A stretch of 64,000 bases of DNA, from positions 186,001-250,000 of the forward strand of contig JANFNE010000065.1 in NCBI GenBank assembly GCA_024867545.1, given 5' to 3'. The notes below the pieces were generated by a model. That model was not told the origin of the DNA. It searched no databases and worked only from the letters and a program-made list of their open reading frames with translations. Made by a program: the position numbers and the translations under genes. Source of the stretch: Phytopythium helicoides. Lineage: Eukaryota; Oomycota; Peronosporomycetes; Pythiales; Pythiaceae. Numbering within the stretch: position 1 is the stretch's first letter; each line of letters begins with the position of its first letter. Positions 31,726 through 42,121 of the stretch are shown here, in pieces.

Positions 31726-34041
31726 ATGGACGCGCGAGACGCGGCGCTCGGTGCGCAGCCGCGGCGTGCGGCGCCCATGAGCCTCGCGCAGCTGCTGGCG
31801 GCCAAGCGCTCGGCGCCTTCGGCTCAAGTCGGTGGCTTTGCTTCGCCTCCAGCACCGCCTCAACGCGAGGGCTTTCGAGCTGTAGCATCGGCCCAAACGT
31901 GCGAGAGCTACGAGCGGACACCTTTGGCAAACGTTCACGGCGACTATGCGGGGAGATTGGAGCATTCACTAGCTCCAATGGCAATTGGCATCGCGCCTAC
32001 ACGATCTCCGTTTGTGAACGACTACGCGGCGCTTCACCGGAGGCTGGCAGAACAGCGCGAGCGACTTCGACACGAGTCGGCGGCTGTAATACAGCGGAGT
32101 TTTCGACAGTATCAGCATCGGTGCTATGTCCGACAAATGCAGATGTACATGCTCCATCAGCACTATAACAGCTTTGTGGTCGAACCAACTGTGGACGATA
32201 TCTTCCCGAACGAGCGGTTGCCGGACACCTCCATATTGGAAGAGGAGGAAGAGCTGCCATCCGAGTCGACGCTAATCCCAGTCTTAATGCTGGCGCCTGC
32301 CCGTGTTGCGGCAGCATCGAGCGAAAAGTATGCGTCACCGCCACCTTCACCACCGATTCAAAGCTCATTCTTTCGAGAATCAGTTCCTGATGTGCCAGTT
32401 GCGCCTCTGCTGCTGCCCCCACCACCTCCGGTTGTGATCACAAGTGACAAATTGCCCGAATATCTCGTGGACGTTCAACTTCTGTCTACACGAGGACTAC
32501 TAAGTGATAGCGCTGCGCATGTGGGAGGTGTGGCAGAACTTCAGCTAGACTTGTGTTCTAGTGATGGCAAACCGGTGGTTTCTCGCTCAGCCTCGCAAAC
32601 ACTTGCTCCGCAACTGGCAAGCGGAACAACGATGGCCGAGACGATAATCACTGCAGATTGCTCGCTTCAGTATGGAGGCGATGATCCTACCGTCCAGTTT
32701 GAGCCACAACAAGTTGTAGATGGATGGAGTGTCAGAATTATATCCAAGGTCCAAAGCACACGAGGTCTGCCAACCCATGGAATCTTAGCTGTGCCATTGA
32801 GTCTGCTGGAGACTGGCCTTGCTTCTGACAACGCACTTTGCCGGTGGTTTCCACTTGAAAAACCTAATCCAGGTGACTTAACAAGGGGAGAGATACGCCT
32901 GAGTCTTCGTTTTCTTCAGCGAGGCCAAGATGAGGAAGGAAGCAATATTATGGTGCCTTATGTGGCTTCAAAAAAGGCGGAGTTGACTCAAACAACAATG
33001 AAGCGAAATGCTACTGCGAGACAAAGAGGGGGAAGACGAACCCTAGCACGTACATCTCGAAGCAGCATGTCTAGAACGAATTCAAAAGCGGCAATGACAT
33101 CGAAGCTACCCACTGAGAGCAAAGACATCAATAGTGAAGAGCTGTTAGTGAGAATTCCCCGAGCTGAAGTCATTTCACCACCTTCGTCTCCATCGTCAGC
33201 CTCGTCGCTCGACGTGGAAGACACACCACCACCACCTCAGCGAAATCATGTAAAGGGCATTATGAAGTCCAAACGACGGTCTTCCTTTGGATCCGGTAGT
33301 GGTCAAAACGAAGCACCACAGACCTCTTTATCCAAATCTCCACAAATGAGAGGCTCTTTATCCAGAAGGCTGAGCCGCTTACAAGTCGCGGATACAAAAT
33401 CGCGCAAGAGTCCGACAAGAAATGGGTCGCCAGAGAGAACGCAAGATGGCGAAGAGGATGATGGAAAGGCAAAGAAGCCATTCTTAAAGCGCAAACCGTA
33501 CAAAGTGGTGTTCCAGAAGCTCGACTGGTCGAGTGTGCCATCAAAGACGGATAGTAGACTGGCAACTAGCAGCAGCACTCCTGGAAGTGCATCACGACCC
33601 CTCCAGGCACAACGTGAGTCTCGACGACCACGCTCGAAAGATACATCTGCTCAAGGCATCTCGTCACAGGTATCTTCTCCTAGTGCTTCAATCGATTCAA
33701 TAACGAGCCAGCGACTTCTGCAACTGGAGACTGCGGTTTACGGATGTTGTGATGTTACAGAGCATACCGCATCTGAAGCGCGCACTTTGTACCAAACAGA
33801 GCGACACTCGTTTGAGGTTGCACGAGATAAACGCGTACAATCAATTCTCACAAAAGTCCAGCAGGGTAGTGCTGACTTCTCCACGGACGATATCATATCG
33901 AATGTTGAAAGTCTGTGGCAACAACTTGCCAACGATGAGAGCGGAGAATTTTACAGTGCTCGGCTAGGTTCATTGCTGAAATGGAACACTGTTGTAGGTA
34001 GCGTAGACAACTCAACGGGTGAATATGAGCAGAAGCGATAG
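31726..34041 (+). CDS. IQ-motif and C2-like domain protein, function unknown
   Basis: Intact intronless gene of 771 residues from the ATG at 31726 (MDARDAAL), preferred for its purine-rich start context; an in-frame ATG at 31645 would add 27 residues. Seen: a disordered N terminus, the helical stretch LHRRLAEQRERLRHESAAVIQRSF, which contains an IQ-type motif (AAVIQRSFRQYQHR, calmodulin/light-chain binding), an acidic spacer (ILEEEEELP), Pro-rich runs, and around residues 250-410 a beta-rich region (EYLVDVQLLSTRGLL, GILAVPLSLLE, GEIRLSLRFL) with the look of a C2 domain. The C-terminal 350 residues are Ser/Lys-rich and probably disordered. C2-like identification is by pattern only. A cytoskeletal or membrane-linked scaffold is possible. 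Confidence 0.7.
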   Translation: MDARDAALGAQPRRAAPMSLAQLLAAKRSAPSAQVGGFASPPAPPQREGFRAVASAQTCESYERTPLANVHGDYAGRLEHSLAPMAIGIAPTRSPFVNDYAALHRRLAEQRERLRHESAAVIQRSFRQYQHRCYVRQMQMYMLHQHYNSFVVEPTVDDIFPNERLPDTSILEEEEELPSESTLIPVLMLAPARVAAASSEKYASPPPSPPIQSSFFRESVPDVPVAPLLLPPPPPVVITSDKLPEYLVDVQLLSTRGLLSDSAAHVGGVAELQLDLCSSDGKPVVSRSASQTLAPQLASGTTMAETIITADCSLQYGGDDPTVQFEPQQVVDGWSVRIISKVQSTRGLPTHGILAVPLSLLETGLASDNALCRWFPLEKPNPGDLTRGEIRLSLRFLQRGQDEEGSNIMVPYVASKKAELTQTTMKRNATARQRGGRRTLARTSRSSMSRTNSKAAMTSKLPTESKDINSEELLVRIPRAEVISPPSSPSSASSLDVEDTPPPPQRNHVKGIMKSKRRSSFGSGSGQNEAPQTSLSKSPQMRGSLSRRLSRLQVADTKSRKSPTRNGSPERTQDGEEDDGKAKKPFLKRKPYKVVFQKLDWSSVPSKTDSRLATSSSTPGSASRPLQAQRESRRPRSKDTSAQGISSQVSSPSASIDSITSQRLLQLETAVYGCCDVTEHTASEARTLYQTERHSFEVARDKRVQSILTKVQQGSADFSTDDIISNVESLWQQLANDESGEFYSARLGSLLKWNTVVGSVDNSTGEYEQKR

Positions 34042-34124
34042 GAGCAAAAAACAAACAAATCTGGTGCTATTATGAAGAACGAAGCGAATATGGACTCCTT
34101 TTGCTCACACTAGAAAATGATTTC

Positions 34125-35487
34125 CTAGGACTCGGACGCCATGGGGGAAGCGCTAGTCGCATCGATTGTTGTCGGCGGAGGCGGCACACTAGTTCGTGAC
34201 GCGTACGCTTTACGGACGCTCGTAATTTCCTCGGTAATGACCTGCAAGGCCACCGTCGAGAACTCCTTCTTCACGGGATCAATAAACAGTTTCTGTGGGA
34301 ACACGTACGAAGCTCAGCAAACACCCAATCTAGAAGCAAACCAAGACACGGACGGACCTTGATGCGATCATCGAACCGAATAATTGCTTGGAAGATGTTT
34401 ACATTCTCCGAGCTGCTGTTGTCCTCGACGAGCTTGCTGTAAATGATCGCCAGTATGTCGCACAGCGAGAGCAGAACCTCGCGGTAGTCGAGAGGGAACG
34501 GCTGCATCATCACAAAGTGTTATATCAATCGTAATTGGATCCCAAATACAATTTCAAAACGCACAATCGGCGGCGTCATGAGTCTTCGGAACACTGGACG
34601 TTGGTTCCACTTGTACAACGAAGGGCGGAATGGCTCATCGACCGAATACCGCAACGCGTCATCTTGGACCTCAATGGGCTCGTGAAAAGTACTGGACGTC
34701 GCTACCATCATTTTCTATGCGGCGTCGATCTGTCAGTCATACGCATCCCTCTCTACCGAGATGCAGCAAAACGCACCATGCCCTGGACAGTGGCGGAGGA
34801 GAAGTAGAACTCGAGCTCTTCGAGCAGCTGACAGCAGTCCATCGCGAGCGTCTCTGGGTGCGTCGACTCGTTAATGATCCTCCCAAGGCCAAGTCCGAGG
34901 TAGAAGAACTGCACGCCGCGCCGAATCGTCTGCTTCTGTCCGAGGTGCGTCATAACCTGCTGCTCGCGAAGCAGCGCGACGTTGAGCCAGTAGTTGGATC
35001 CCTCGTGCATGAGCTTGAGGTAGATCCAGTCCGAGCGGCGGTTCTGCACGAGCTCCTCCAGAATGCGCATCCGCTGCTGCGCCGATACCTGCCGGAACTC
35101 CTCCTCCGCGGCCGCGATTTCACTCAGCTCGGCCGCGCTCGCGCCGCTTCCTCCAGCAGATCCAGGGGTGCTCGCCGCGCTGCCGGGGGCCGAGAACAGC
35201 ATGGAGCTGATGGAGGACGAGGCTGTCACCAGAGACGACGACGCCGACGCCAGTGACGACGAGAGCCCCGCCGTGAGCGACGCCGCGCTGAGCCCCGCGG
35301 CCTCGTCCTCCATGGACGAGCCGGTGCGCAGCCCGCGGCCCGACCCGCCGGCCGCGACGTGCGCCAGCGGCGAGATGATGCGCCGCCCGCCCTGCGAGAG
35401 CTTGGAGCGCGCAGCCGCCGCCAGCGACAGCGCTGTGGCCGACGCCTTGGCAGCCGCCGACGGCGCCGCCTCCGCCTCCCCTTCCAT
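34125..35487 (-). CDS. Conserved four-exon protein of unknown function
   Basis: 390 residues from four exons (34777-35487, 34565-34714, 34358-34501, 34125-34292) separated by introns of 62, 63 and 65 nt that begin GTGCGT, GTGCGT and GTCCGT. Seen: about 135 residues of Ala/Ser-rich sequence, then a helical core with EEEFRQVSAQQRMRILEELV, RRSDWIYLKLMHEG, FFYLGLGLGRII, CCQLLEELEFYFSSATVQGM, and across the splices RPVFRRLMTPPIPFPLDYR, EVLLSLCDILAIIYSKLVED, IFQAIIRFDDRIKKLFIDPV. The core looks conserved and all-alpha, but I cannot name the family. The start at 35487 (MEGEAEAAP) is chosen; an in-frame ATG lies 13 codons upstream. No frameshift. Convergent with the IQ/C2-like gene. Confidence 0.7.
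34293..34357 (-). other. Intron 3 of the four-exon gene
   Basis: 65 nt on the minus strand, GTCCGT to CCCACAG; joins RFDDRIK to KLFIDPVKKEF. Confidence 0.65.
34502..34564 (-). other. Intron 2 of the four-exon gene
   Basis: 63 nt on the minus strand, GTGCGT to GATGCAG; joins LMTPPI to PFPLDYREV. Confidence 0.7.
34715..34776 (-). other. Intron 1 of the four-exon gene
   Basis: 62 nt on the minus strand, GTGCGT to GCATAG with CTGAC inside; joins ATVQGM to KMMVATSS. Confidence 0.7.
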
Positions 35488-35733
35488 CTCGGCTCCAATA
35501 TGGAAATGGCATCCTTGTTCCTTCAACCAACGCGGCGGTTAATATTGGATCGTGGAGGTGTTAAGCGCACTTTTCGAACCAAGGGAAACGTCTCTATCAC
35601 TTATACTATATGTTATTCAAGGATATGAAGCCTCAAGTCTCGTTTCCGCGCCAAAGTGAAAGGAAAAGCTTTCATTGCGGCAACTGCAGCTGGAGGCGAC
35701 AGGCGCTGGCGGCGGTACCGCTAGTTGGTGACG

Positions 35734-38700
35734 ATGGGGCGCATCGCAAGGCTGGAGCTGCGCGACTTCAAGAGCTACGGCGGCGCGCACGTAGTGGGCC
35801 CGTTTCACCGGTTCACGGCGGTCGTGGGGCCCAACGGCGCGGGAAAGTCCAACCTCATGGACGCCATCTCGTTCGTGCTGGGCGTGCACTCGCGCCACCT
35901 GCGCTCCACGCAGCTCAAGGACCTGGTGCACCGCGCGCCGAGCGACTCGAGCGAGCAGCTGGCGCGGCGATCGGCCGGCGTCACGCTCGTCTACGAGCTC
36001 GCGGACGGAGAGCGCGCGCCGTCGCTGGCGCACAGCGGCGCCAAGGAGGTGCGCTTCTCGCGGCTCATCTCGGAGAAAGGCACGGGCAGCTACCGCGTGG
36101 ACGACAAAGACGTGTCCTTCGAGGCCTACCAGGAGCAGCTCAAGCAGATTGGCATCCTCGTCAAGGCGAGGAACTTTTTGGTGTTCCAGGGAGACGTCGA
36201 GTCCATCGCGAGCAAAAGCCCCGACGAGCTTACCAAGCTCTTTGAACAGATCTCGGCATCCGACGAGCTCAGGTATTGCGTCTGTGGCGTGTTTGTAATG
36301 TTGATGAATTCTTACACGGAGTAATTGCGTAGACTCGAGTACAACCGACTGCTTGAGGCCAAAAACGCAGCGGAGGAGAACACGATCTTCGCATATCAGA
36401 AGAAGAAGGGACTTGTGGCCGAAAAGAGAATGGTGCGCACATTATGCTCTCAAAGCTATCGTAGCAGGATTAACTAGACATTCTTGTGTTACAGGTGAAA
36501 GAGCAGCGTGACGAGGCGGCACAATTCAAGAAAAAGCTCGACGAAGTGGTGCGTGACGAAGCACAAAAGCATTGATACCAATTAATCCACTTAATTAACA
36601 GACTGGACTCTTCTAGAGCAACTTGCGGGCGGAGCACTATCTTTGGCAGCTTTTCCAGGCCGAAGAGAATGTCAAAGCGCACGAAGCACTCATTCGCGAG
36701 CTCAAGGATGAAATGCAAGCTAGTGCCGGGAAAGAGAAGTCGCTGCTGCAAATGTTCAAAGACAAGAAAAAGGATCACAACATAAGTGTACGTGAGATTA
36801 TGCAATGCCGCGATCGTATCCAGGAAGTGCAAGGCGAGCTGGAGCGCACAGAGCCGCGAATGATTCAGTTGCGAGAGCAAGCTCGATTCTCAAAGAAGCG
36901 CATTTTGGAGGCTGAAGCCACCGAGAAGAGTATGCGCGCAAAGGGGGTCTCGAAAGAGAGAGAAATTGAAGGTTTGCACCGCGATCTCAAGGAACTGAAA
37001 GCGGCAAAAGATGAGCTCGATGAAAAGCAAAACCGACGGATTAGTCAAGGCGGCGATCAGAACAACTTGGTTCTGGAGGGTGCGCGTCTTGAAGAGTACC
37101 ACCGCATCAAGGAAGCAGCACAAGTCAAAACAACTTCGATCCGCAGCGAGCTTGATTCTATCATGCGACTGCAGAATGCCGATCAAAATAAAGTGGATAC
37201 GCTCACACAGGAGCTTTACGATCGCGAAAATGAGATCGCGAAGCTATCGGACGAGATGAAACAAGCGGATGAGCGTATCGTCAATGTAAGTGGACTGGTG
37301 TAAATTTGTGCTAGATCTGAGCTGGACTATCTAATCGATTCGTTCCGTACAGATGCGTAATGTTATCGTGGAGACTGAGAAAGCAATCCGCGAAGCAGAC
37401 CAGGAGCTGAAGCGCGCAAACGCGGAGGTTCGTATTGATCCCGAGCACTTGAGATAGTTGGAATCGTCCTGATGCATGGTTTTCTTGGTTGAACGCTGTA
37501 GATCGAAGGCCAAGGAAAACAAAAGGATAAATTGACAAAAGAGCTGGAGCAAGTTAACTTGAAGCTGCGTGAGCTCAAAGACGACAAGCGCCAATCCCAA
37601 GCAGAGAGTCGACGAGTTGAGACGTATGAAACGCTGAAGCGCTTATTTCCTGGTGTTCGCGGTCGCCTGGTAGATCTGTGCAAGCCAGTACAGCGCAAGT
37701 ACAACATGGCGGTAACCGTTGCAACGGGTAAGCACATGGACGCTTTGGTGGTCACTGATTACAAGACAGGTCAAGAGTGCATCCAATACTTGCGTGATTC
37801 GCGATCTGGCAGTGCGCAATTCATTCCGCTGGACAAAATCCGCGTCAAACCGATCAATGAGCGTTTCCGTAATCTCGGTGATAACATCAAGTTGGTGGTC
37901 GATGTTATTGAGTGTGACCCTGAGATTGAGCCTGCGCTGCACTACGCTGTTGGCGACACTGTTGTTTGCGACTCTATCGACACTGCGCGGGATCTGTGTT
38001 TTGGTCAAAACGAACGCGTCAAAGCCGTAACGTTGAGCGGTATGGTTGTGAGCAAGAATGGCAGTATGACCGGTGGTCGTACACATAACGATATGCGCCG
38101 AGCTGGTCAATGGGATGAAAAGGAGATCGAAGCCGCGCAGCAGCGTAAGGAAGAGGTTGCTGAGCAGATTCAGGCCATTGAACGCCATGGAGCATCGTAC
38201 GCCAAGATTGAGAGCCGTCGCAATCAAATGGAAGGCATGCGTAACCGCCTAAAGTATGCCAAGGCTGACTTGGTGACCACGGAGTCTCGAAAGCCCATGT
38301 TAAATGTCCGGATCGAAGATGCACGGAGGCGGATAGCCGAGTCCATTCGACCTGAGCTAGCTAAATTTCAGGCTGCAGTGGACTCCCGCATCGATAGTAT
38401 TACTTCCTTGGAAGACAAGATTCACAGCGTTGAAGACGAGATGTTCGCTGACTTTAGTCAACGAATCGGAGTCGAAAATATTCGAGTCTACGAAGAGAAG
38501 GTGATCAAGCGTCAGAAGCAACATGCCGAAATGAAGCGCAAAATTACTGAGCACGAGGTCAAGCTCCAGTCACAAGTAAGGAGCTGTTTCAGTGAAGGCT
38601 TTCCATCTCTTGATAACTGGTGGCTAATGGTTTGGTGTGCAGCTTGCGTATCTTGAGGCCCAAGATTTTGAGCAGCCCATGGTTGCTGCACAGGAGCGAG

Positions 38701-39905
38701 CTGCCGACGAAAAGCAAAAAGTTCTTCGACTCAAAGAAGAAGAGGCCAAGCTGGCTAGCGAGATCGCAGCACTCGTAAAGCAAAAGCAAGATGAGGAGGC
38801 AGTTCATGCAACCCTCTCAGGCCGCTTGGATGCGGTCGAGAAAGAGCTGCGCCACATTGCGCACAAGAAGGTCAAGTATGAAGACAAGAAAAATATCGCG
38901 CTCAAGAAGATTGCCGCCGAAGAGACAGCCCTCGACCACTTGCGAGACAAGAAGAAGGAGATTCTTAAGCGCGCGTCACTGGACCACGTGACTTTGCCAG
39001 TCAAGCGCAGACGAGGGTCGGGTTCTCGCAGCAGAAATAACGTAGATGCTGACGGCGACGTGGAGATGGAAGACGTCGACGACTCGAATGCTAATGCCCA
39101 GGACCAGAGCAGTAGCGACGACCCGGAACATGCGCTTACAAATCAGGCCATGGACCCTTACGCTGACCAGGAATTCGACTTTTCGTCACTTCCAGACGCC
39201 AATGCTGTTGATGATGAGCACGAACTGGCAGTACTCAATGCCGACTATGAAGAGCGCATCAACGACTTGCTCTCTGAACTGGACCGCATGCAACCGAACA
39301 TGCGAGCACTCGACAAGTTTGATGAGATTCAGAAACGCATCTCAAAAGAGGAAGGCGATTTGGACCGGATCAAACAGCAGGCGTTGGATGCAGCTGCAGC
39401 GTTCGAGAAGATCAAAGCGACTCGCCATGAGCGGTTCATGGAGGCGTTCAACCATATTTCGGGTGTCATCGATACAACATACAAGGCGCTTACAAAAAGC
39501 TCAAAGCATCCACTCGGCGGCACGGCGTACCTCAGTCTCGAAAACACAGAAGAGCCGTATCTCAACGGCGTCAAGTACAACGCCATGCCTCCGATGAAGC
39601 GCTTCCGCGAAATGGAGCAGCTATCAGGCGGAGAAAAGACTGTCGCGGCGCTCGCGCTGCTTTTCGCCATCCACAACTACCGGCCGTCTCCGTTTTTCGT
39701 CCTTGACGAAGTTGACGCTGCGCTCGACAACGTCAACGTAAACAAGGTTTCGACGTACATCGCGAACTGTGATTTCCAGTGCGTGGTTATTTCATTGAAG
39801 GACTCGTTCTACGAGAAGGCAGACGCATTAGTGGGCATCGCTAAGGACATTGGTTCACAGCGCTCCCAGTCGCTCACTCTCGACTTGACCAAGTACGAAG
39901 CGTGA
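35734..39905 (+). CDS. SMC1: Cohesin ATPase SMC1
   Basis: Structural maintenance of chromosomes 1, the cohesin subunit that pairs with SMC3 to hold sister chromatids. Seven exons: 35734-36272, 36333-36432, 36495-36548, 36617-37285, 37353-37427, 37502-38575, 38643-39905, encoding 1257 residues without any frameshift. Seen: Walker [20 protein letters not shown] near residue 35; [24 protein letters not shown]; two long coiled coils; the hinge (about residues 510-680) with [29 protein letters not shown] and NGSMTGG; the ABC signature [17 protein letters not shown]; Walker [17 protein letters not shown]; and the D-/H-loop end [15 protein letters not shown]. The start [17 protein letters not shown] is the conserved SMC1 N terminus. 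The pattern distinguishes it from SMC2-4. Tail to tail with the next gene. Confidence 0.96.
36273..36332 (+). other. SMC1 intron 1
   Basis: 60 nt, GTATTG to GCGTAG; joins SASDELR to [10 protein letters not shown]. Confidence 0.8.
36433..36494 (+). other. SMC1 intron 2
   Basis: 62 nt, GTGCGC to TTACAG; joins VAEKRM to [10 protein letters not shown]. Confidence 0.8.
36549..36616 (+). other. SMC1 intron 3
   Basis: 68 nt, GTGCGT to TTCTAG; flanks an 18-codon exon (36495-36548). Confidence 0.8.
37286..37352 (+). other. SMC1 intron 4
   Basis: 67 nt, GTAAGT to CGTACAG; joins DERIVN to [10 protein letters not shown]. Confidence 0.8.
37428..37501 (+). other. SMC1 intron 5
   Basis: 74 nt, GTTCGT to GCTGTAG; joins LKRANAE to [10 protein letters not shown]. 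Confidence 0.8.
38576..38642 (+). other. SMC1 intron 6
   Basis: 67 nt, GTAAGG to GTGCAG; joins EVKLQSQ to [12 protein letters not shown]. Confidence 0.8.
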
Positions 39906-39980
39906 TGAAAGACGGACAATAGATGGCGTGATTATGACTATGTGTCTGCTGCGTTTGTTTCGTTCGTGTTCTCACACTCA

Positions 39981-40685
39981 TTATTCTTCTTTCGTCTTGC
40001 TGATCGCCCCGAACCGAGACTTAGCAGCGAAATCAGCTTCGCGCTTCACGAGCGATTTGAGTCTGTGGTCAGCGGCGGATGCGCTTGCAGGATATCGGCC
40101 GAAGCATTCCTCCTCGTACAGAATGAGACGCTCGCACAAGCGAATACGCGTGGGTTGGTCCAGCACTCGATTGGAGTCGCCGAACGCTGCAGTATCCAGT
40201 AGAACAGGAATGTCTTCGGCTTCCGGCAGCTCGAACTCCCATAGCGCTCGCATGCTGTGGTCAAGTCCGCCGATGGTGGCGAACGGATTTCGCCGCACGA
40301 GTCGCGTCCCACCAAGCGCGGCTGTCGCGATGCGACTCTTGCTGACGAAGTCAATGTCGCTCGCCATCTTCAGCAAGTAGTTGACGCGGCGCCACTCAAA
40401 TGGCAGGTGCCTCACCATGCGCCGACGCCATCCAGCGATGCGCTCCACAACTTCCAGCGACAGTTCTCGCATTCGCAGCATTTGCTCAAGAAGCTCCTCG
40501 CTCACTGATGGTGCCGCTGGAGGCTCCGTGCTGGAATTGTTTTCGTTGGTGTCCTCATCAAAGCTGCAGCATAACTCTAGCACTTCATCAAGTGCCGCCT
40601 CGCGCGCCACAATTGCGCGCAGAACCGCAAGATCTTCAGCCGACTGTACGCCAACGCCGCTTTGATACGAGATCGCCTTCTCCAT
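39981..40685 (-). CDS. Hypothetical protein, 234 residues
   Basis: Intact single-exon gene; not recognised. Mostly predicted helical and charged: LAVLRAIVAREAALDEVLEL, an acidic linker (FDEDTNENN), a helix pair ELLEQMLRMRELSLEVVERI, the aromatic/basic block GWRRRMVRHLPFEWRRVNYLLKMASDIDFV, and a C terminus with RIRLCERLILYEEECFGRYP. No signal peptide or membrane segment. A CCATTCT initiator-like match lies on the minus strand about 25 nt upstream of the ATG at 40685. It is convergent with SMC1; the two stop codons are 75 bp apart. Composition and length of the frame, and absence of an alternative on the other strand, support a real gene. Function unknown. Confidence 0.65.
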   Translation of the reverse strand: MEKAISYQSGVGVQSAEDLAVLRAIVAREAALDEVLELCCSFDEDTNENNSSTEPPAAPSVSEELLEQMLRMRELSLEVVERIAGWRRRMVRHLPFEWRRVNYLLKMASDIDFVSKSRIATAALGGTRLVRRNPFATIGGLDHSMRALWEFELPEAEDIPVLLDTAAFGDSNRVLDQPTRIRLCERLILYEEECFGRYPASASAADHRLKSLVKREADFAAKSRFGAISKTKEE

Positions 40686-40833
40686 AGTGTGCTATTCCTA
40701 CCAAGAATGGTTATGAACATGGTGATCGACCAGTCGAGCTCATGAGCATAAGGCTTCAACACGTGTTGAACTCTGTTTTGATTTTTGGTTGAATGGCAAG
40801 TAGGTTTGCTTTGCCAGCAGATCCAGCTGCTGT

Positions 40834-41995
40834 TTACTTGCGCTCGTTTTCACGCTGAGCAGCCCGGCGACGGATTTCGTCCCAGGTGGTGGCACGCACA
40901 GGCTCCTCGCGGTCGCTCGGCACGCCGAAGAAGTACTCGTCTTCGTCCCGCTTGATCACATCGCGGCCGTCGCGAGGCTGAGCGCGGCGAGTGCTTTCGT
41001 TGCTCGGGTACGCAGCGTACGGATCACGCGAGAGAGGCGGGAGGTCACGGTCCTTGTCCTCACTGTCAGACTGATTCTGTCGGGCACCAAACACGAAGAA
41101 TGGCGTGCGGCTCGAGCTTTCAGGGGCGTCCGAGAATGCATCACTGTCGTTGGACGCGGTCGGAGATGATCCAATCGAGACCGAGATCGTAGGGGTGTCC
41201 TTGCCGCTCTGGCGCGGAGCTGACGGGAGCGGAGGGAAAGCTGCCGCCGCCTCTGCTGCAGCATCCCAAGTGTCGCTGTAGATCACAACAACGAGCGATT
41301 AGTCGAGTTGGGAAATTTTTGGCTGATGGGCGACAGGAACGCACTCAAAGCTGGACGCCGTGTTCTTCATACGCTCGCGCAGCTCCTGCACGAACTCATT
41401 GTTCGGCAGCTTTTCCTGCAGTCTGTAGCCCAGTTTTCAATTAGCAGACGGCGCCGCCACTGCTTTCATGACGTTCAAAGACGCACACTTTGCGTGCGCG
41501 AGCCGCGAACGGAGACCGGTCGGCCGGCAGCGTCAGCAGCTCCGAGAAGAGGTCACGACGGATGCTGAGCAGGCCGTAGGTCATGCCAAAGATGCCTCCA
41601 GCTATCCTCAAGAAGCATCACGTCAGGGAACTCGGCGAGCCCACAGGAACACAACTGGAGAACGCACAGATGACCGAGAGACCGCCGAGCACGCGGCGCT
41701 TGTTGCCAGACCAGCGCCAGAGTGCGCCCATAGCGCTACCGCCCACCAGGAAGCCAAGCGACGAGCGCTGCTTGCCCTTGGCCGAGTGTCGCTGGAGCAG
41801 CTCCTTCTCGGCCGGCGTGCTGCGTGCAAAATCGACACGATAAGAAGTTCGTCATTCTGAGCGATCACGAGAGGACCCAGGAGGACGCTATCGCCGATCT
41901 TACTTCCCCAGGACGACACTCTGGCCGCTGCGGCTGAGCTCGACGCCAACCAGGCGGATGGCGTCGTCCACGGCCACGTTCCCCAGGAGCACCAT
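40834..41995 (-). CDS. OCIA-like domain protein with acidic tail (five exons)
   Basis: I join five exons (41904-41995, 41668-41819, 41489-41601, 41345-41415, 40834-41275) into 289 residues from the ATG at 41995 ([13 protein letters not shown]). Seen: about residues 30-145 with [20 protein letters not shown], a Gly-rich hydrophobic pair ([11 protein letters not shown] and [19 protein letters not shown]), then [12 protein letters not shown] and [15 protein letters not shown]. The layout of two glycine-rich hydrophobic segments followed by a helix with LPxxxxxxELRERM resembles OCIA-domain proteins of mitochondria and endosomes. The last 150 residues are Ser/Asp-rich and probably disordered, ending [18 protein letters not shown]. 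Introns are 66-84 nt with GTRNGT-like starts. The family call is by pattern; the gene model is well supported by phase. Confidence 0.62.
41276..41344 (-). other. OCIA-like gene intron 4
   Basis: 69 nt on the minus strand, GTGCGT to ATCTACAG; joins NTASSF to [10 protein letters not shown]. Confidence 0.65.
41416..41488 (-). other. OCIA-like gene intron 3
   Basis: 73 nt on the minus strand, GTGTGC to ACTGCAG; joins FAARARK to EKLPNNEF. An AG 7 nt earlier would throw the frame. Confidence 0.55.
41602..41667 (-). other. OCIA-like gene intron 2
   Basis: 66 nt on the minus strand, GTGCGT to AGGATAG; joins GGLSVI to [10 protein letters not shown]. Confidence 0.6.
41820..41903 (-). other. OCIA-like gene intron 1
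   Basis: 84 nt on the minus strand, GTAAGA to GCACGCAG; joins SVVLG to NTPAEKELL. Confidence 0.6.
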
Positions 41996-42121
41996 GGCAG
42001 ATGGATCGATCGTTCGGCCGGCTTCCAGATGAGCTTTTCAACGAGTGCTGGGGGCTGCGATGGCATTTCAGCCAATCGAAAGCGGAGATGAGACTAGCAT
42101 GATGGTCGCCAGACTTGTTTG

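Noticed and set aside
41416..41422. Alternative 3' splice site (CTACAG) in OCIA-like intron 3
   Set aside because: Using it shifts the frame into a stop within nine codons; the CTGCAG 7 nt later keeps the reading frame.
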